Shown: piece by piece, positions 8,399 through 17,896 of the stretch | How the letters are laid out: the number at the start of each line of letters is the position of its first letter | Numbering within the stretch: position 1 is the first letter of the stretch | From: Natronomonas gomsonensis | GTDB taxonomy: Archaea > Halobacteriota > Halobacteria > Halobacteriales > Haloarculaceae | DNA: 64,000 nt | Assembly (NCBI RefSeq): GCF_024300825.1 | Contig: NZ_CP101323.1 | Coordinates: forward strand, 3,348,001 to 3,412,000 | Direction of reading: 5' to 3' | Made by a program: the position numbers and the translations under genes | Notes under the pieces: model-generated | Database searches by the model: none | Told to the model about the DNA's origin: nothing | The model's input: the letters and a program-made list of their open reading frames with translations, nothing else

Positions 8399-9898
8399 TC
8401 AGGCCCGATAGACGACTTCGCCGTCGACGACCGTCATCGAGATGTCGATGTCGGCGATGGCACCGGCGTCGACTGTCCACGGAGATTCCTCGAGTACGAC
8501 GAAGTCCGCCCGTTTGCCGACTTCGACGGTGCCGAAACGGTCCTCGTCGTGGCCCGCGTAGGCCGCCCCCGAGGTGTAGGCTTTTAATGCCTCGGTGACC
8601 GAGAGTCGCTGGCTCGGTTCCGGGGCCGTCACCGCCTGCTGGACTCCGAAGAGGGGGTCCAACGGCATGCAGTCGCTGCCGAACGCCAGCGGTACGTTCG
8701 CATCGAGTACGTCCGCAAAGCGGTTCGATTCGGCGGTTCGCTCGGCGCCGAGGCGGCGCTCGTAGAGGCCGTCTTCCCGTGCCCACCGAAGGAAGTTCGG
8801 CTGCATCGAGGCGACGGTGTCGAATCCCTTGAGGTCGGCCGGCAGCAACTCGGCGTGTTCGATGCGGTGGCGGGTCTCGGAGTCTTCCGGGAGGGCGTCG
8901 AGGGCGACCTCGATTGCCTCGTCACCGATGGCGTGGACGGCCAACTGCATCCCGAGTTCGTCGACGCGGTCGGCGATATCGGCCAATTCCTCGGGGTCGA
9001 CGACCCACTCGCCGGTCCCCTCGTGGTCGGCGTAGGGTTCCGAGAGCTTCGCCGTTCCCGCACCCAGCGACCCGTCAGTGTAGGTCTTGATGCCGCCGAC
9101 GGAGACGCAGGCGCCGCCGTGGTTCGTCACAAGCCCCGTCTCTTCGACCGCATCGAGGTGGTCGGCCCAGTAGTACAGTCGCACGCGCAAATCGAGGTCG
9201 TCTTCTACGGCCAACGAACGATAGGCTGCCGGAGCGTCCGAGTGCCGCACCATGTCGTGGACGCCCGTCACGCCGAGTCGATGGGCGCGGTCGCGGGCAG
9301 CCTCGACGAGTCGTTTCGTCTCGGCGCGTCCGGGTGCGGTCTCCATCCGCAGGAACTCGGCGGCGTCCTCGGTGACGACGCCGGTCGGATCGCCCGCTTC
9401 GCGCTGGATTCCGTCTTCGGGTAAGGACTCCGCGTATCTGTCGAGGACGACCGAGTTCACCGAGGCGGTGTGGAGGTCCTCCCGGAAGGCGACGACCGGC
9501 CGGTCACTCGACACCTCGTCTAACTCCTCGCGGGTGAGATAGCGGTCGTCGTCCCACGACGATTCGTCGTAGCCGTAGCCAAGAATCCACTCTTCGTCCG
9601 GCGCTTCCCGAAGACGGTCGAGTGCTGCCGTCCGGTCGTCGGTCGCGAGGTCGGCGTGAACGAGTCGCCGCCCGACGATTTCCATGTGGGTGTGGGCGTC
9701 GATGAATCCCGGCAGCAGGACACCACCGTCGCAGTCGATGACCTCGGTGTCGACGCCCTCCAGAAACCCGATTTCGTAGGCGGAGTCGACGCGGACAATT
9801 CGGCCGTCTCGGACGGCGACGGCCTCGTGTGTTTCGTCGGGGTCGGCCAGCGTGTGTACCTCGGCGTTCGTGAAGATGCGGTCCGCCGCCTGTGTCAT
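8399..9898 (-). CDS. Amidohydrolase 3 family (YtcJ-like) metal-dependent hydrolase
   Basis: The 499-residue protein belongs to the amidohydrolase superfamily, YtcJ/amidohydrolase-3 branch, which hydrolyses C-N bonds of unknown physiological substrates. The metal-site motif GFIDAHTHMEIVG lies near residue 60. The core segments GVHDMVRHSD, TYTDGSLGAGTAKL, LAVHAIGDEAIE, HRIEHAELL and FGSDCMPLDPLFG follow in family order, and the last has the conserved aspartate. The C-terminal ADFVVLEESPW is the usual composite-sandwich ending. The ATG at 9898 is the first codon that places the expected first strand at the N-terminus. Convergent with the ZIP gene, divergent from hmgA. Confidence 0.88.
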   Translation of the reverse strand: MTQAADRIFTNAEVHTLADPDETHEAVAVRDGRIVRVDSAYEIGFLEGVDTEVIDCDGGVLLPGFIDAHTHMEIVGRRLVHADLATDDRTAALDRLREAPDEEWILGYGYDESSWDDDRYLTREELDEVSSDRPVVAFREDLHTASVNSVVLDRYAESLPEDGIQREAGDPTGVVTEDAAEFLRMETAPGRAETKRLVEAARDRAHRLGVTGVHDMVRHSDAPAAYRSLAVEDDLDLRVRLYYWADHLDAVEETGLVTNHGGACVSVGGIKTYTDGSLGAGTAKLSEPYADHEGTGEWVVDPEELADIADRVDELGMQLAVHAIGDEAIEVALDALPEDSETRHRIEHAELLPADLKGFDTVASMQPNFLRWAREDGLYERRLGAERTAESNRFADVLDANVPLAFGSDCMPLDPLFGVQQAVTAPEPSQRLSVTEALKAYTSGAAYAGHDEDRFGTVEVGKRADFVVLEESPWTVDAGAIADIDISMTVVDGEVVYRA

Positions 9899-10005
9899 AC
9901 CGGAGTGCGGTCCGGAACGGATATTAATCTGGTCGCTCCCTCGTTCGGTCGACCGCCCCGTCACCGGGACGGAAACCCTTAGTCGCCCGCCCGCAACTCG
10001 ATGAT

Positions 10006-11214
10006 ATGGACACAGAGGAACTCGTCGAAGGCGTACAGGACGGCGAGTTACGCCTACACGAACTCGAACAGCACGCCGACGCCGACGCTGCGGCCGAGGC
10101 GCGTCGACTGCTTCTCACCGCCGAAACCGAGGCCGACCTCGACGCCATCGGCGCTTACACCTTCGACGCCGCCGACGCCGGCCCGAACATCGAGAACATG
10201 CTCGGCGCCGCACAGGTGCCGATGGGCATCGTCGGCCCCGTCCGCATCGACGGCGGGTCGGTCGAGGGCTCGAAGTACCTCCCGCTTGCGACGACCGAAG
10301 GCGCCCTCGTCGCCTCGGTCAACCGTGGCTGTGCGGCCATCCGGGCGGCCGACGGCGCGACCGCTCGGGTGCTGAAGAACGCGATGACCCGTGCCCCCGT
10401 CTTCCGCGTCAACGACGTGGGAGAGGCAAGCGAGGTCGCCTCGTGGGTCCGGGCCAACGTCGATACCCTCGCGGAGGCCGCCGAGTCGACGACCAGCCAC
10501 GGCGAGTTGCGCGACGTGACGCCCTACGTCGTCGGCGACAACGTCTTCCTCCGATTCGCCTATGACACCAAGGACGCGATGGGGATGAACATGGCCACCA
10601 TCGCCACCGAAGCCGCCTGCGACGTGGTCACGGCGGAGACGCCCGCCGAACTCGTCGCTCTCTCCGGAAACCTCTGTTCCGATAAGAAACCCGCCGCCGT
10701 CAACAGCGTCGAGGGCCGCGGCCGGACCGTCGCCGCCGATGTGGAAATCCCGCGGGAAACCGTCGAGAGTTACTTCAAGACGACCCCGGAGGCCATCGCC
10801 GAGGCCAACACCCGAAAGAACCTCGTCGGGTCGGCAAAAGCCGGCTCGCTCGGCTTCAACGCCCACGCTGCGAACACCGTCGCCGCGGCCTTCCTCGCGA
10901 CCGGCCAGGACATCGCACAGGTCGTCGAGGGCAGTAACGCGATTACGACCGCCGACGTGCGTGACGGGGACCTCTACGCCTCGCTGACCATCGCCTCCTT
11001 GGAACTCGGCACCGTCGGCGGCGGGACGAAACTGCCGACCCAATCCGAGGCGCTCGATATCGTCGGCGTCCGCGGCGGCGGCGACCCCGCGGGGTCCAAC
11101 GCCGACGCGCTGGCGGAACTCATCACGACCGCTGCGCTCGCCGGTGAGTTGTCGCTTCTGGGGGCACTGGCTTCGGACCACCTCGCCAGCGCTCACGAGG
11201 AACTGGGTCGATAA
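10006..11214 (+). CDS. hmgA: Hydroxymethylglutaryl-CoA reductase (NADPH)
   Basis: HMG-CoA reductase makes mevalonate, the committed step of isoprenoid lipid synthesis, and is the mevinolin target in haloarchaea. The 402-residue class I type enzyme lacks membrane anchors. Motifs include VPMGIVGPVRIDGG, TTEGALVASVNRGC (catalytic Glu), FAYDTKDAMGMNMATIA, SDKKPAAVN (catalytic Lys) and GTVGGGTKLPTQ with the family glycine run; a histidine near the C-terminus (ASAHEELG) fits the catalytic position. Length equals known haloarchaeal HmgA (about 400). A TATA-like element about 25 bp upstream suggests a leaderless transcript. Confidence 0.97.
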   Translation: MDTEELVEGVQDGELRLHELEQHADADAAAEARRLLLTAETEADLDAIGAYTFDAADAGPNIENMLGAAQVPMGIVGPVRIDGGSVEGSKYLPLATTEGALVASVNRGCAAIRAADGATARVLKNAMTRAPVFRVNDVGEASEVASWVRANVDTLAEAAESTTSHGELRDVTPYVVGDNVFLRFAYDTKDAMGMNMATIATEAACDVVTAETPAELVALSGNLCSDKKPAAVNSVEGRGRTVAADVEIPRETVESYFKTTPEAIAEANTRKNLVGSAKAGSLGFNAHAANTVAAAFLATGQDIAQVVEGSNAITTADVRDGDLYASLTIASLELGTVGGGTKLPTQSEALDIVGVRGGGDPAGSNADALAELITTAALAGELSLLGALASDHLASAHEELGR

Positions 11215-11307
11215 GACGACGGATACGACGGGCCCCATCCGCACCCGTCTCGTCGTGCCGAACGGTCCCTAGTTTGATAGGAGTTCGAAAACGGGATACA
11301 CCCATCC

Positions 11308-14214
11308 TTGCTCAGGAATCGACAGCGAGCTCGGGGGGTTGGAATCGCTACACTCGCGGTGCTGCTCGTGGTTTCGGTTCTCACAGCCGGTGTCGCGGCG
11401 TCGACGGGGGCGGCCGCCGGGACCGCTTCGAGCGCCGAACCGACGGCCACGGCAGATATCGACGAGTCGTTACGTGACCGCACGGGGACGGTTCAAGCGG
11501 TCGTTCGGTTCCCGGCGGCCGATACCGCGGGCGTTTCGTCGACAGACCGTGTTGAGCGATTGCAACGCCACGCCGAACGCAGTCAGTCGCCCTTTCGGGC
11601 GTTCGCGGCCGACACGCCGGGGGTCGACGTCGAACGGTCGTTTTGGCTGACGAACGCCATGCTCGTCTCGGTCGATACGGAGACAACGCCACTGGAGACG
11701 CTGGCCGAGGTCGAGGGCGTCAGCCGAATTCACGAGAACTACGGCGGGAATCTTCAGGCGACGGGCGGCGAGACGACGGGAGCCTCGAACGACCACGTTC
11801 CACGGCCGAGACAATCGGACGAGGGACCGCCCGTCGCTCCCGGAATCGACCAAATAAGCGCACAGACGGCCTGGCAGTTCCACGACACCCGTGGCGAGGG
11901 CAGCGCCGTCGCGATTCTCGATACTGGGGTTGACCCCGAGGGTCACGCAGGTATCGCCGACTCGCTGTCTCGCGGCGGGTGGGCGGAGTTCCACCCACGG
12001 ACCGGCGAACGCGTCGAGAGCGAGCCATACGACCCGAAGGGCCACGGAACACGTCTCAGCGGCATCGTCGCGGGCGGACAGACTGATGAGGGAGTCGCCT
12101 ACGGCGTCGCTCCCGAGACCGCGCTGTATCACGGCAAGGTTGTCGGGGAGAGAGGGTTCTCCTTTGCATCGGTCACCGCCGGCATGGAGTGGGCCATCGA
12201 AAACGACGTGGATGTAGTGTCTCTGAGCCTCGGTCCGGTCAGATACGCCGACGCCTTCCTCGAACCGGTCGAGAACGCCCGCGGCGCCGGGGTCGTTGTC
12301 GTCGGCTCGATCGGCAATGCCGGTCGATACACGAGCGTCGGGCCGGGGAACCTCCCGACGGCTGTCGGCGTCGGCTCCGTCGACTCTGACGGCTCGGTTC
12401 CCGAGTGGTCGGGCGGCGAGGCAGTCGACACACAGCGGTATTGGGGAGAGAACGCGCCGTCTCAGTGGGGAGACAACTACACGGTGCCGGAGGTAACCGC
12501 GCCCGGTGTCGGCGTCACCGTCTCCCAGCCAGGCGGCGGATACGGGACCGGCGAGGGGTCGAGTTACGCGACGCCACACGTCGCTGGCGTGGCGGCGCTT
12601 GCGGCGTCGGCGACCGATGCCGAGATGGCTGAAATCGAATCCGCACTCGTCCAGACGTCGATACACCCCGACGCGCGTGAGCCGTTTTCGGTCGACCCTG
12701 GTCGTGACGACCGCCACGGCTCCGGGGCCGTCAACGCTGTCGCAACCGTCTCGCGGCTCCGGGCGAGCGAGACTGTCTCGGGGGTCGTCACGACGGCTGA
12801 CGGCGAACCACTCGAGGGCGCCCTCGTCGGGTCCGAAGCGGGCCCCCGGACCCGAACGGACGCCGACGGCCGGTACACGCTGGAACTCCCGCCGGGTGAA
12901 CAGCCGGTCGTCGCTCTCGGTGTCGGCTTCGACCCAACCGTCGAGACGCTTGACCCGGCGACGACCGACCAACAGTCATTCGAACTCACGTCCGGGGCCC
13001 CCGGTGCCAGAACGCTCCAACCGCTTGGTGATCGGGTCGACCCCGGACAACCGGCGGTGACGACCCTCGAAGTCGGGTCCGCGGAGTCGGTAACCGTCGA
13101 GGTCAACACACAGGGGTTGGTTCAACGGGACGCTCTCACGCTCCGTATCGACGGGGAGGCGGTGAGTTTCGGCGAGACGGTCGACCTTGAGCCCTCGGAG
13201 ACGCCCCGCCGACTCACGATAGAAATCGACACTGAAGAAGGAACGCCGCCGGGTTCCGTCGAACCAATGGTACGACTGGAGGGTGAAAGCGAGTCGCTCT
13301 CGGGCCGCATCGGGCGATTTTACATCCACACCGACCCGGTCCGTATCGGCCCCGATGTTCCGGTGGACATTCAAGAGCCGGTCGACGTTCTTGCGCCCGG
13401 AACGACCATCGTTCTCGAAGACGGGACCTACGAGGCCTCCGAGGCCGGCCCTGCGTCGCTCGTCCTCGACCGGCCGATTTCACTCGTCGCTGCCGAGGGG
13501 GCGAATCCGACGCTCGTTGCCTCGAGTGACGCCGAAAACGGCGTTCTCATCACCGCGAACGATGTCGAGATACGGGGGCTGGAGATAGACGGCGACGGTG
13601 CCGAGACGACCGTTCAGGTCGGTACGCAGGCGACCGGTCGGGAGACGGTCGCTCCCTCCGGTGTCACCGTCGCGGACAACCGACTGCTGGGCGGCACCGA
13701 CGGCCTCGTTACCTGGGGTGGTCCTGCGCTGTTGGTCGAACGCAATCGCGTCGCCGCCCAACGCGACGGCATCCGGGTCAGTGACCCACAGCGTTCGACC
13801 GTCCGTGACAACGTCATTCAGGGTGCCAACACAGGCATCCGAATCGAGGGGTCGGCGACGGATATCGCCGGGAACCGCATCTCCGGTGCCGAAACGGGGA
13901 TTCACATCGAGGTCCCGCTGGAGGCTCTCGAAGCGCTGGCCGTCGAGTTCGGCCCCATCGCTGGCAACGAAATCAGTGACTCGGCCGAAGGACTCCGTAT
14001 CGTTGGCGGCGTCCCGGAAGGGTCGGTCGGCGACAACACCTTCCGGAACGTCACGACCAACCGAGTTACCACAGGAAACGGGAGCGGCAGCGCCCCGACC
14101 GGCCCGGGCGGTACTGGCGATTCCGCACTCGGGGTCGCCCTCTATGCTGCGACGGGGGTGTCCGTCGCGTTGTTGTTCGTTCCGTACGGTATCCGACGAC
14201 TCAGGAGGCGATAA
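11308..14214 (+). CDS. Secreted subtilisin-like protease fused to NosD-like beta-helix, membrane-anchored
   Basis: The 968-residue product has a signal peptide (residues 1-33), an inhibitor-like propeptide region (about 55-150) and an S8 protease domain (about 175-490). The catalytic triad is intact: Asp205 in AILDTGVD, His246 in GHGTRLSG and Ser419 in GSSYATPHVAGVAAL, with oxyanion Asn337 in GNAG. A carboxypeptidase-regulatory-like domain (about 505-585), a beta-sandwich and a right-handed beta-helix with NosD/PbH1-type repeats (about 680-920) follow. The C-terminus has one membrane helix and RRLRRR. The start is a TTG, chosen because it gives a complete signal peptide. An ABC ATPase and permease follow at once, so the protein may act on what that transporter moves. 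The substrate is unknown. Confidence 0.85.
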   Translation: MLRNRQRARGVGIATLAVLLVVSVLTAGVAASTGAAAGTASSAEPTATADIDESLRDRTGTVQAVVRFPAADTAGVSSTDRVERLQRHAERSQSPFRAFAADTPGVDVERSFWLTNAMLVSVDTETTPLETLAEVEGVSRIHENYGGNLQATGGETTGASNDHVPRPRQSDEGPPVAPGIDQISAQTAWQFHDTRGEGSAVAILDTGVDPEGHAGIADSLSRGGWAEFHPRTGERVESEPYDPKGHGTRLSGIVAGGQTDEGVAYGVAPETALYHGKVVGERGFSFASVTAGMEWAIENDVDVVSLSLGPVRYADAFLEPVENARGAGVVVVGSIGNAGRYTSVGPGNLPTAVGVGSVDSDGSVPEWSGGEAVDTQRYWGENAPSQWGDNYTVPEVTAPGVGVTVSQPGGGYGTGEGSSYATPHVAGVAALAASATDAEMAEIESALVQTSIHPDAREPFSVDPGRDDRHGSGAVNAVATVSRLRASETVSGVVTTADGEPLEGALVGSEAGPRTRTDADGRYTLELPPGEQPVVALGVGFDPTVETLDPATTDQQSFELTSGAPGARTLQPLGDRVDPGQPAVTTLEVGSAESVTVEVNTQGLVQRDALTLRIDGEAVSFGETVDLEPSETPRRLTIEIDTEEGTPPGSVEPMVRLEGESESLSGRIGRFYIHTDPVRIGPDVPVDIQEPVDVLAPGTTIVLEDGTYEASEAGPASLVLDRPISLVAAEGANPTLVASSDAENGVLITANDVEIRGLEIDGDGAETTVQVGTQATGRETVAPSGVTVADNRLLGGTDGLVTWGGPALLVERNRVAAQRDGIRVSDPQRSTVRDNVIQGANTGIRIEGSATDIAGNRISGAETGIHIEVPLEALEALAVEFGPIAGNEISDSAEGLRIVGGVPEGSVGDNTFRNVTTNRVTTGNGSGSAPTGPGGTGDSALGVALYAATGVSVALLFVPYGIRRLRRR

Positions 14215-14215
14215 C

Positions 14216-15139
14216 ATGGCGATGATAGACACTACTGACCTGACGAAACGCTACGGCGACGTGACCGCAGTCGACGGTATCGACCTCACTGTCGAGGCCG
14301 GCAGTCTTCACGGCTTCGTCGGTCACAACGGGGCCGGGAAGTCGACAACGATGCAGATGCTCGTCGGCCTCGTCTCGCCGACGGAAGGGGAGGCCTACAT
14401 CGACGGCGAACCCGCAGGGTCGGCCGCAGCAACCGAAAAAATAGGCTATGCGCCCCAAGAGCCTGAGTTCTACGAGTCGATGTCCGGACGGGCCTACCTC
14501 GTCTACATGGGAAAACTGGCGGGGGTGTCGACGCCGGGTGAACGCGCCGAGGAACTACTGTCGTGGCTCGACCTCGCCGACGCCGCCGACCAGGCCATCG
14601 GGGGATACAGCGGCGGCATGCGCCGCAAACTCGGGATGGCGCAAGCGATGCTCGAATCCCCGGAGTTACTCGTTCTCGACGAACCGACGGCCACGCTCGA
14701 CCCCGAGGGTCGGGCGTCAATCATCGATGCTCTACAAGGGTTGACCGACGACGGAACGACGGTGTTTGTCAGCAGCCACGTCCTCGCGGAACTCGAGCAG
14801 TTCATCGACACCGTGACGATTCTACAGGGGGGTTCCATCGCCGCGTCGGGGCCCATCGACGAGGTGCTCTCCGACGTGGCGGCCGAGACGTACGTCGTCG
14901 ACGCCTCGGACAACCGCCAACTCGGGGAACTGCTGGAGGGCCACTCGACCGTCGAGCAGGTCCGGCACCGAGACGACGGCCGTTTGACCGTCGTCGCGAC
15001 GGACCCCCAGGCGTTCACCGTCGCGCTGCCAGAACTGCTCTACGAGGCGGGCCTCGGTCTCCGGTCGCTCCAACAGGAGGGTGGTCTCGAAGAGACGTTC
15101 CTCGACATCGTCAACGGAGCGGGTGAAGATGACGCGTAA
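14216..15139 (+). CDS. ABC transporter ATP-binding protein, NosF-like
   Basis: The 307-residue ATPase has Walker A GHNGAGKST (about 35-43), a Q-loop in YAPQEPEFY, signature YSGGMRRKLG, Walker B LLVLDEPTATLD and switch histidine in VSSHVLAE. A C-terminal domain of about 80 residues follows, as in ABC-2 and NosF-type ATPases. It would energise export or conformational coupling of the downstream permease. The ATG at 14216 lies one base after the protease stop, with AGGAGG at 14203-14208, an unusually good Shine-Dalgarno for this organism. The end overlaps the permease by 11 bp. The set forms one operon with the protease. Confidence 0.93.
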   Translation: MAMIDTTDLTKRYGDVTAVDGIDLTVEAGSLHGFVGHNGAGKSTTMQMLVGLVSPTEGEAYIDGEPAGSAAATEKIGYAPQEPEFYESMSGRAYLVYMGKLAGVSTPGERAEELLSWLDLADAADQAIGGYSGGMRRKLGMAQAMLESPELLVLDEPTATLDPEGRASIIDALQGLTDDGTTVFVSSHVLAELEQFIDTVTILQGGSIAASGPIDEVLSDVAAETYVVDASDNRQLGELLEGHSTVEQVRHRDDGRLTVVATDPQAFTVALPELLYEAGLGLRSLQQEGGLEETFLDIVNGAGEDDA

Positions 15140-16055
15140 GTCCATCACGATTCTTGGCAAGACCCTCGGGGACCTCTCGGACCCTCGGGTGCTGGCAGCG
15201 TACGCCGTGGTGTACATCGGCGTTCTCGGGTTTCTCGCCCTCGCGTTCGGACAAAATATCATCCCCGACGGTGGCGGCGACCTTCCGGTCGCCGAGCAGG
15301 GGGTCTACATGTTCGGTGCCTTCCTCGCGATGTCGCATCTCTGGGCGCTGGGTATCGGCCTGCTGCTGTTCGGGGCGGTTGCGGGGGCGAACACCCTCGC
15401 TCGTGAGGCCGAACGGGGGACGCTGCGTATCGTCCTCAGCAAGCAGGTCCGTCGCTGGGAGGTGTTGCTCGGCACCTTCGTCGGAATCACGCTGTTCGTC
15501 GGCTTGGTCGGCGTCGCCAACGCCCTCGTCGGTGCGGTGGCGCTGTTTTGGTTCTCCGACGTGAGTGCGGCGGCGCTGGAAGTCGGCGTCTTCGATGCGC
15601 TTTCCGGTACCGTCGCCTACGCGCTGTTCGTGGGAGGGTTCGTCGCCTCCCTCAGTCTCGCGCTGTCGGTGTTCACCAAGAACCGCCTCCAGACGGCACT
15701 CGGTCTCTTGGTCGTCCCGGCGCTGTACTTCGCACTCTCGGTCGCCCGCCTCTTCGGCCCGGAGTTCTACGAGGACAACGCGCTGTATCTCGCCGATATG
15801 TCCTATCATTTCGGGAATGCCTTCGTCGTGATACACGAGGCAATCGGCGGTGACCTTCCGGTGGAGGCACAGCAGGCACTCAGCATCTTCAGCGGCGTCT
15901 ACGACCTGCCATCGGGTGAAAATCAGGAGGCGTTACCGGAGTCGCTCGAACTGGCTGGCCACGTGGACCCGATGGTCTCCGTTTCCGTTCTGGTCGGTGT
16001 TGCCGCTGTTTCGTTCCTCGTTGCTCTCGTCGGGTTCCAGCGGACCGACCTCTGA
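15129..16055 (+). CDS. ABC-2 type permease, NosY-like
   Basis: The 308-residue membrane protein has about six hydrophobic segments. The arrangement GANTLAREAERGTLRIVLSKQVRRWEVLLG is the cytoplasmic ERxxGTL coupling loop of NosY and other ABC-2 permeases. A large extracytoplasmic segment (about 210-285) separates the last two helices. The ATG at 15129 overlaps the ATPase gene by 11 bp, supporting translational coupling. With a beta-helix protein, ATPase and permease the operon has the NosD-NosF-NosY layout, but no nitrous-oxide reductase gene is nearby and the beta-helix partner is fused to a protease. Transported substrate unknown. Confidence 0.88.
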   Translation: MTRKSITILGKTLGDLSDPRVLAAYAVVYIGVLGFLALAFGQNIIPDGGGDLPVAEQGVYMFGAFLAMSHLWALGIGLLLFGAVAGANTLAREAERGTLRIVLSKQVRRWEVLLGTFVGITLFVGLVGVANALVGAVALFWFSDVSAAALEVGVFDALSGTVAYALFVGGFVASLSLALSVFTKNRLQTALGLLVVPALYFALSVARLFGPEFYEDNALYLADMSYHFGNAFVVIHEAIGGDLPVEAQQALSIFSGVYDLPSGENQEALPESLELAGHVDPMVSVSVLVGVAAVSFLVALVGFQRTDL

Positions 16056-16115
16056 GCGGGCGACTCGACACCCATCGTCTCTCTGACCCGGCCGCCACCC
16101 GTTCGACGGTATCGA

Positions 16116-16622
16116 TTACACTCGGCGATAGACGCCGTTGGATTCGATAATATCGCCGCTCTGCCGGAGCTTCGTTAGCGCCGTCTCGACGTAGGACTCG
16201 GGGACGCCCTCGGCGGTGGCGTACTCGACGACTGCTTCGGTGGTCGGCTCCTCTAGCTCTGAGAGTGCGTCGAGGACGACCTGTTTACGACTCCGAGAGC
16301 GCTCCGTGCCACCTTCGGCGCGGTCGCCGGCCGCCGCCACCTCCTCGGCGTCCAGTCCCGAGGCGGTGAGATACTCCTCGTCATCGACGCCGACGCCGTC
16401 GATGTCGATTTCCTCGGGGTCGAGAAATTCGCCGTCGTCGGCGCGGTCGGCGAGCATCGAACTCCGGACGCGGGCGGCGGCCTCGGAGGTCTCGGTCTCG
16501 GCGAACTGCTTCAGTTTCTCGAACTGGTGGCGTTTTCGACAGCGGGGACACTGCGTCGTCTCGGGGTGCCCCTCGACGACCCACAGTGCCAGACACTCCT
16601 TGCACCCGACGACGGAGTACAT
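16116..16622 (-). CDS. DUF5817-type zinc-ribbon and winged-helix protein
   Basis: The 168-residue protein starts with a zinc ribbon, CKECLALW at residues 7-10 and CPRCRKR about 18 residues later, four cysteines as expected for one zinc. A long acidic linker follows. The last 60 residues (QVVLDALSELEEPTTEAVVEYA to the end) have the pattern of a winged helix-turn-helix. I take it as the haloarchaeal DUF5817 family. A role in transcription or RNA binding is plausible but not shown. It is divergent from the cupin gene with about 110 bp between them. Confidence 0.7.
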   Translation of the reverse strand: MYSVVGCKECLALWVVEGHPETTQCPRCRKRHQFEKLKQFAETETSEAAARVRSSMLADRADDGEFLDPEEIDIDGVGVDDEEYLTASGLDAEEVAAAGDRAEGGTERSRSRKQVVLDALSELEEPTTEAVVEYATAEGVPESYVETALTKLRQSGDIIESNGVYRRV

Positions 16623-16732
16623 ACGTTCCCGTCCGGCGCCTCGGGCTAAAAGTTCGATGCATCGCCACCCTTCGGACGACCACCTGCTGGGTCACCCGGA
16701 AACGTATCAACGCCCAGCGCTCAATAGAGCGT

Positions 16733-17071
16733 ATGCAACGCGTCGGACTCTCCGAGCGGGATTCTGTGGAGGCGGTCGAGGCCGTCCACCTCACACAACT
16801 GGCGATGGGCGAGGAGACGAGCATTCAGGCGTTCGAAATCGAGTCGGGGGCGACCGTCCCCGAACACAGCCACCACCACGAACAGACCGGCTTCGTCTAC
16901 GAGGGCGAGTTGACGTTCGTCGGCCCGGACGGCGAGACGGTCGTCGGTCCCGGGGACTCGTTCACTATTTCCGGCGAGGAACCCCACGCCGCCGAAAACC
17001 GCGGCGACGTGACTGTTCGCGGCGTCGACATCTTCGCGCCGCCGCGGGCGACCCCCGACTGGAAGGAGTGA
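16733..17071 (+). CDS. Single-domain cupin protein
   Basis: The 112-residue protein is a small cupin barrel. Motif 1 is PEHSHHHEQTGFVYEGELTF, with the histidines and glutamate that bind the metal; motif 2 is GDSFTISGEEPHAAENRG with the distal histidine. Such proteins can be mannose-6-phosphate isomerase-like or dioxygenase-like, or act as sensors; the activity cannot be told here. The ATG at 16733 begins MQRVGLSERDS and is the likely start because earlier codons lie in the divergent promoter. It ends two bases before the lipoprotein gene and may be cotranscribed with it. Confidence 0.85.
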   Translation: MQRVGLSERDSVEAVEAVHLTQLAMGEETSIQAFEIESGATVPEHSHHHEQTGFVYEGELTFVGPDGETVVGPGDSFTISGEEPHAAENRGDVTVRGVDIFAPPRATPDWKE

Positions 17072-17073
17072 CG

Positions 17074-17895
17074 ATGCCGGTCGGCCGGCGTCGGTTCCTC
17101 GCGGTGGTTTCGGCACCGCTTTTCGCGGGCTGTAACACCAGCAACTCGAACGCCGAATCCGTGGGAACGCCGACGGCCGTCCCGGTGCCGACCGACCGCC
17201 CGACACCGCAACGTGCCCCGCCGCCGGACCTCTCGACGCTCGGCGTCGAGGACGCCCCCGAACTGGCTCGCGGCCACCGTGACAGCCTGCTCGCGGGGCC
17301 ACACGGCTTCACCCGTGAGGTGGCCGTCACCGAGGACGGCACACCAATTCGGACGCTCCGGGTCAGCGTTCGGTCGGACGCCGACGCCGAGTCCTATCAT
17401 TTCGTCTTCGACACCGAGGACACCGAGCGGTATCCGACCCAACCCGCCGAACCGTACTTCGAGACGTGGGACGACGGAACGACACACAACCGCTATGGGC
17501 GGCGCAATCCGGAGTACTTCGTCTCGGAGAGTCGAGCCTTCGACTCCCCGACCGACGGCACGACCGACCGCTTTCGCATCCGCAGACTGTTCGGCTCGTT
17601 CGCGTCGGTGGCCATCTCGGAGACGACTGACGGCGCGTCCGCGGTCGGAACCGACCTCCGTGCCGGGTGGGACGTAACACCCGCACGGATTCGAGTCATC
17701 ACGACGCTGTATAGCGGGCGCTTCGAGGCGACGGTGCGGTCCAATCCGTTGTACGTCGACGGCTACGACCTCTCGGTTGCGGCGTCGATTTCGGGCCAGC
17801 CGGTCGACATCGAGGCGACCGTCGATTACGAGCGACTGGACGAACCGCCGGCTCCCCCAGCGTGGGTCGAGACGGCGAAAGAAGAGGCAGAGTGA
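17074..17895 (+). CDS. Haloarchaeal Tat lipoprotein of unknown function
   Basis: The 273-residue protein starts MPVGRRRFLAVVSAPLFAGC, a twin-arginine signal ending in a lipobox cysteine at residue 20, so it is probably exported folded and anchored by lipid outside the cell. A Thr/Pro-rich spacer follows. The body (about 60-260) is beta-rich and acidic, with a repeated pattern seen in many haloarchaeal surface lipoproteins, but I recognise no catalytic motif. It follows the cupin by two bases and ends beside icd, which points the other way. Function unknown. Confidence 0.75.
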   Translation: MPVGRRRFLAVVSAPLFAGCNTSNSNAESVGTPTAVPVPTDRPTPQRAPPPDLSTLGVEDAPELARGHRDSLLAGPHGFTREVAVTEDGTPIRTLRVSVRSDADAESYHFVFDTEDTERYPTQPAEPYFETWDDGTTHNRYGRRNPEYFVSESRAFDSPTDGTTDRFRIRRLFGSFASVAISETTDGASAVGTDLRAGWDVTPARIRVITTLYSGRFEATVRSNPLYVDGYDLSVAASISGQPVDIEATVDYERLDEPPAPPAWVETAKEEAE

Positions 17896-17896
17896 G

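Noticed and set aside
11470-12972. A 500-codon antisense frame inside the subtilisin gene
   Set aside because: It is a by-product of GC-skewed codons opposite an authentic protease with a complete catalytic triad.
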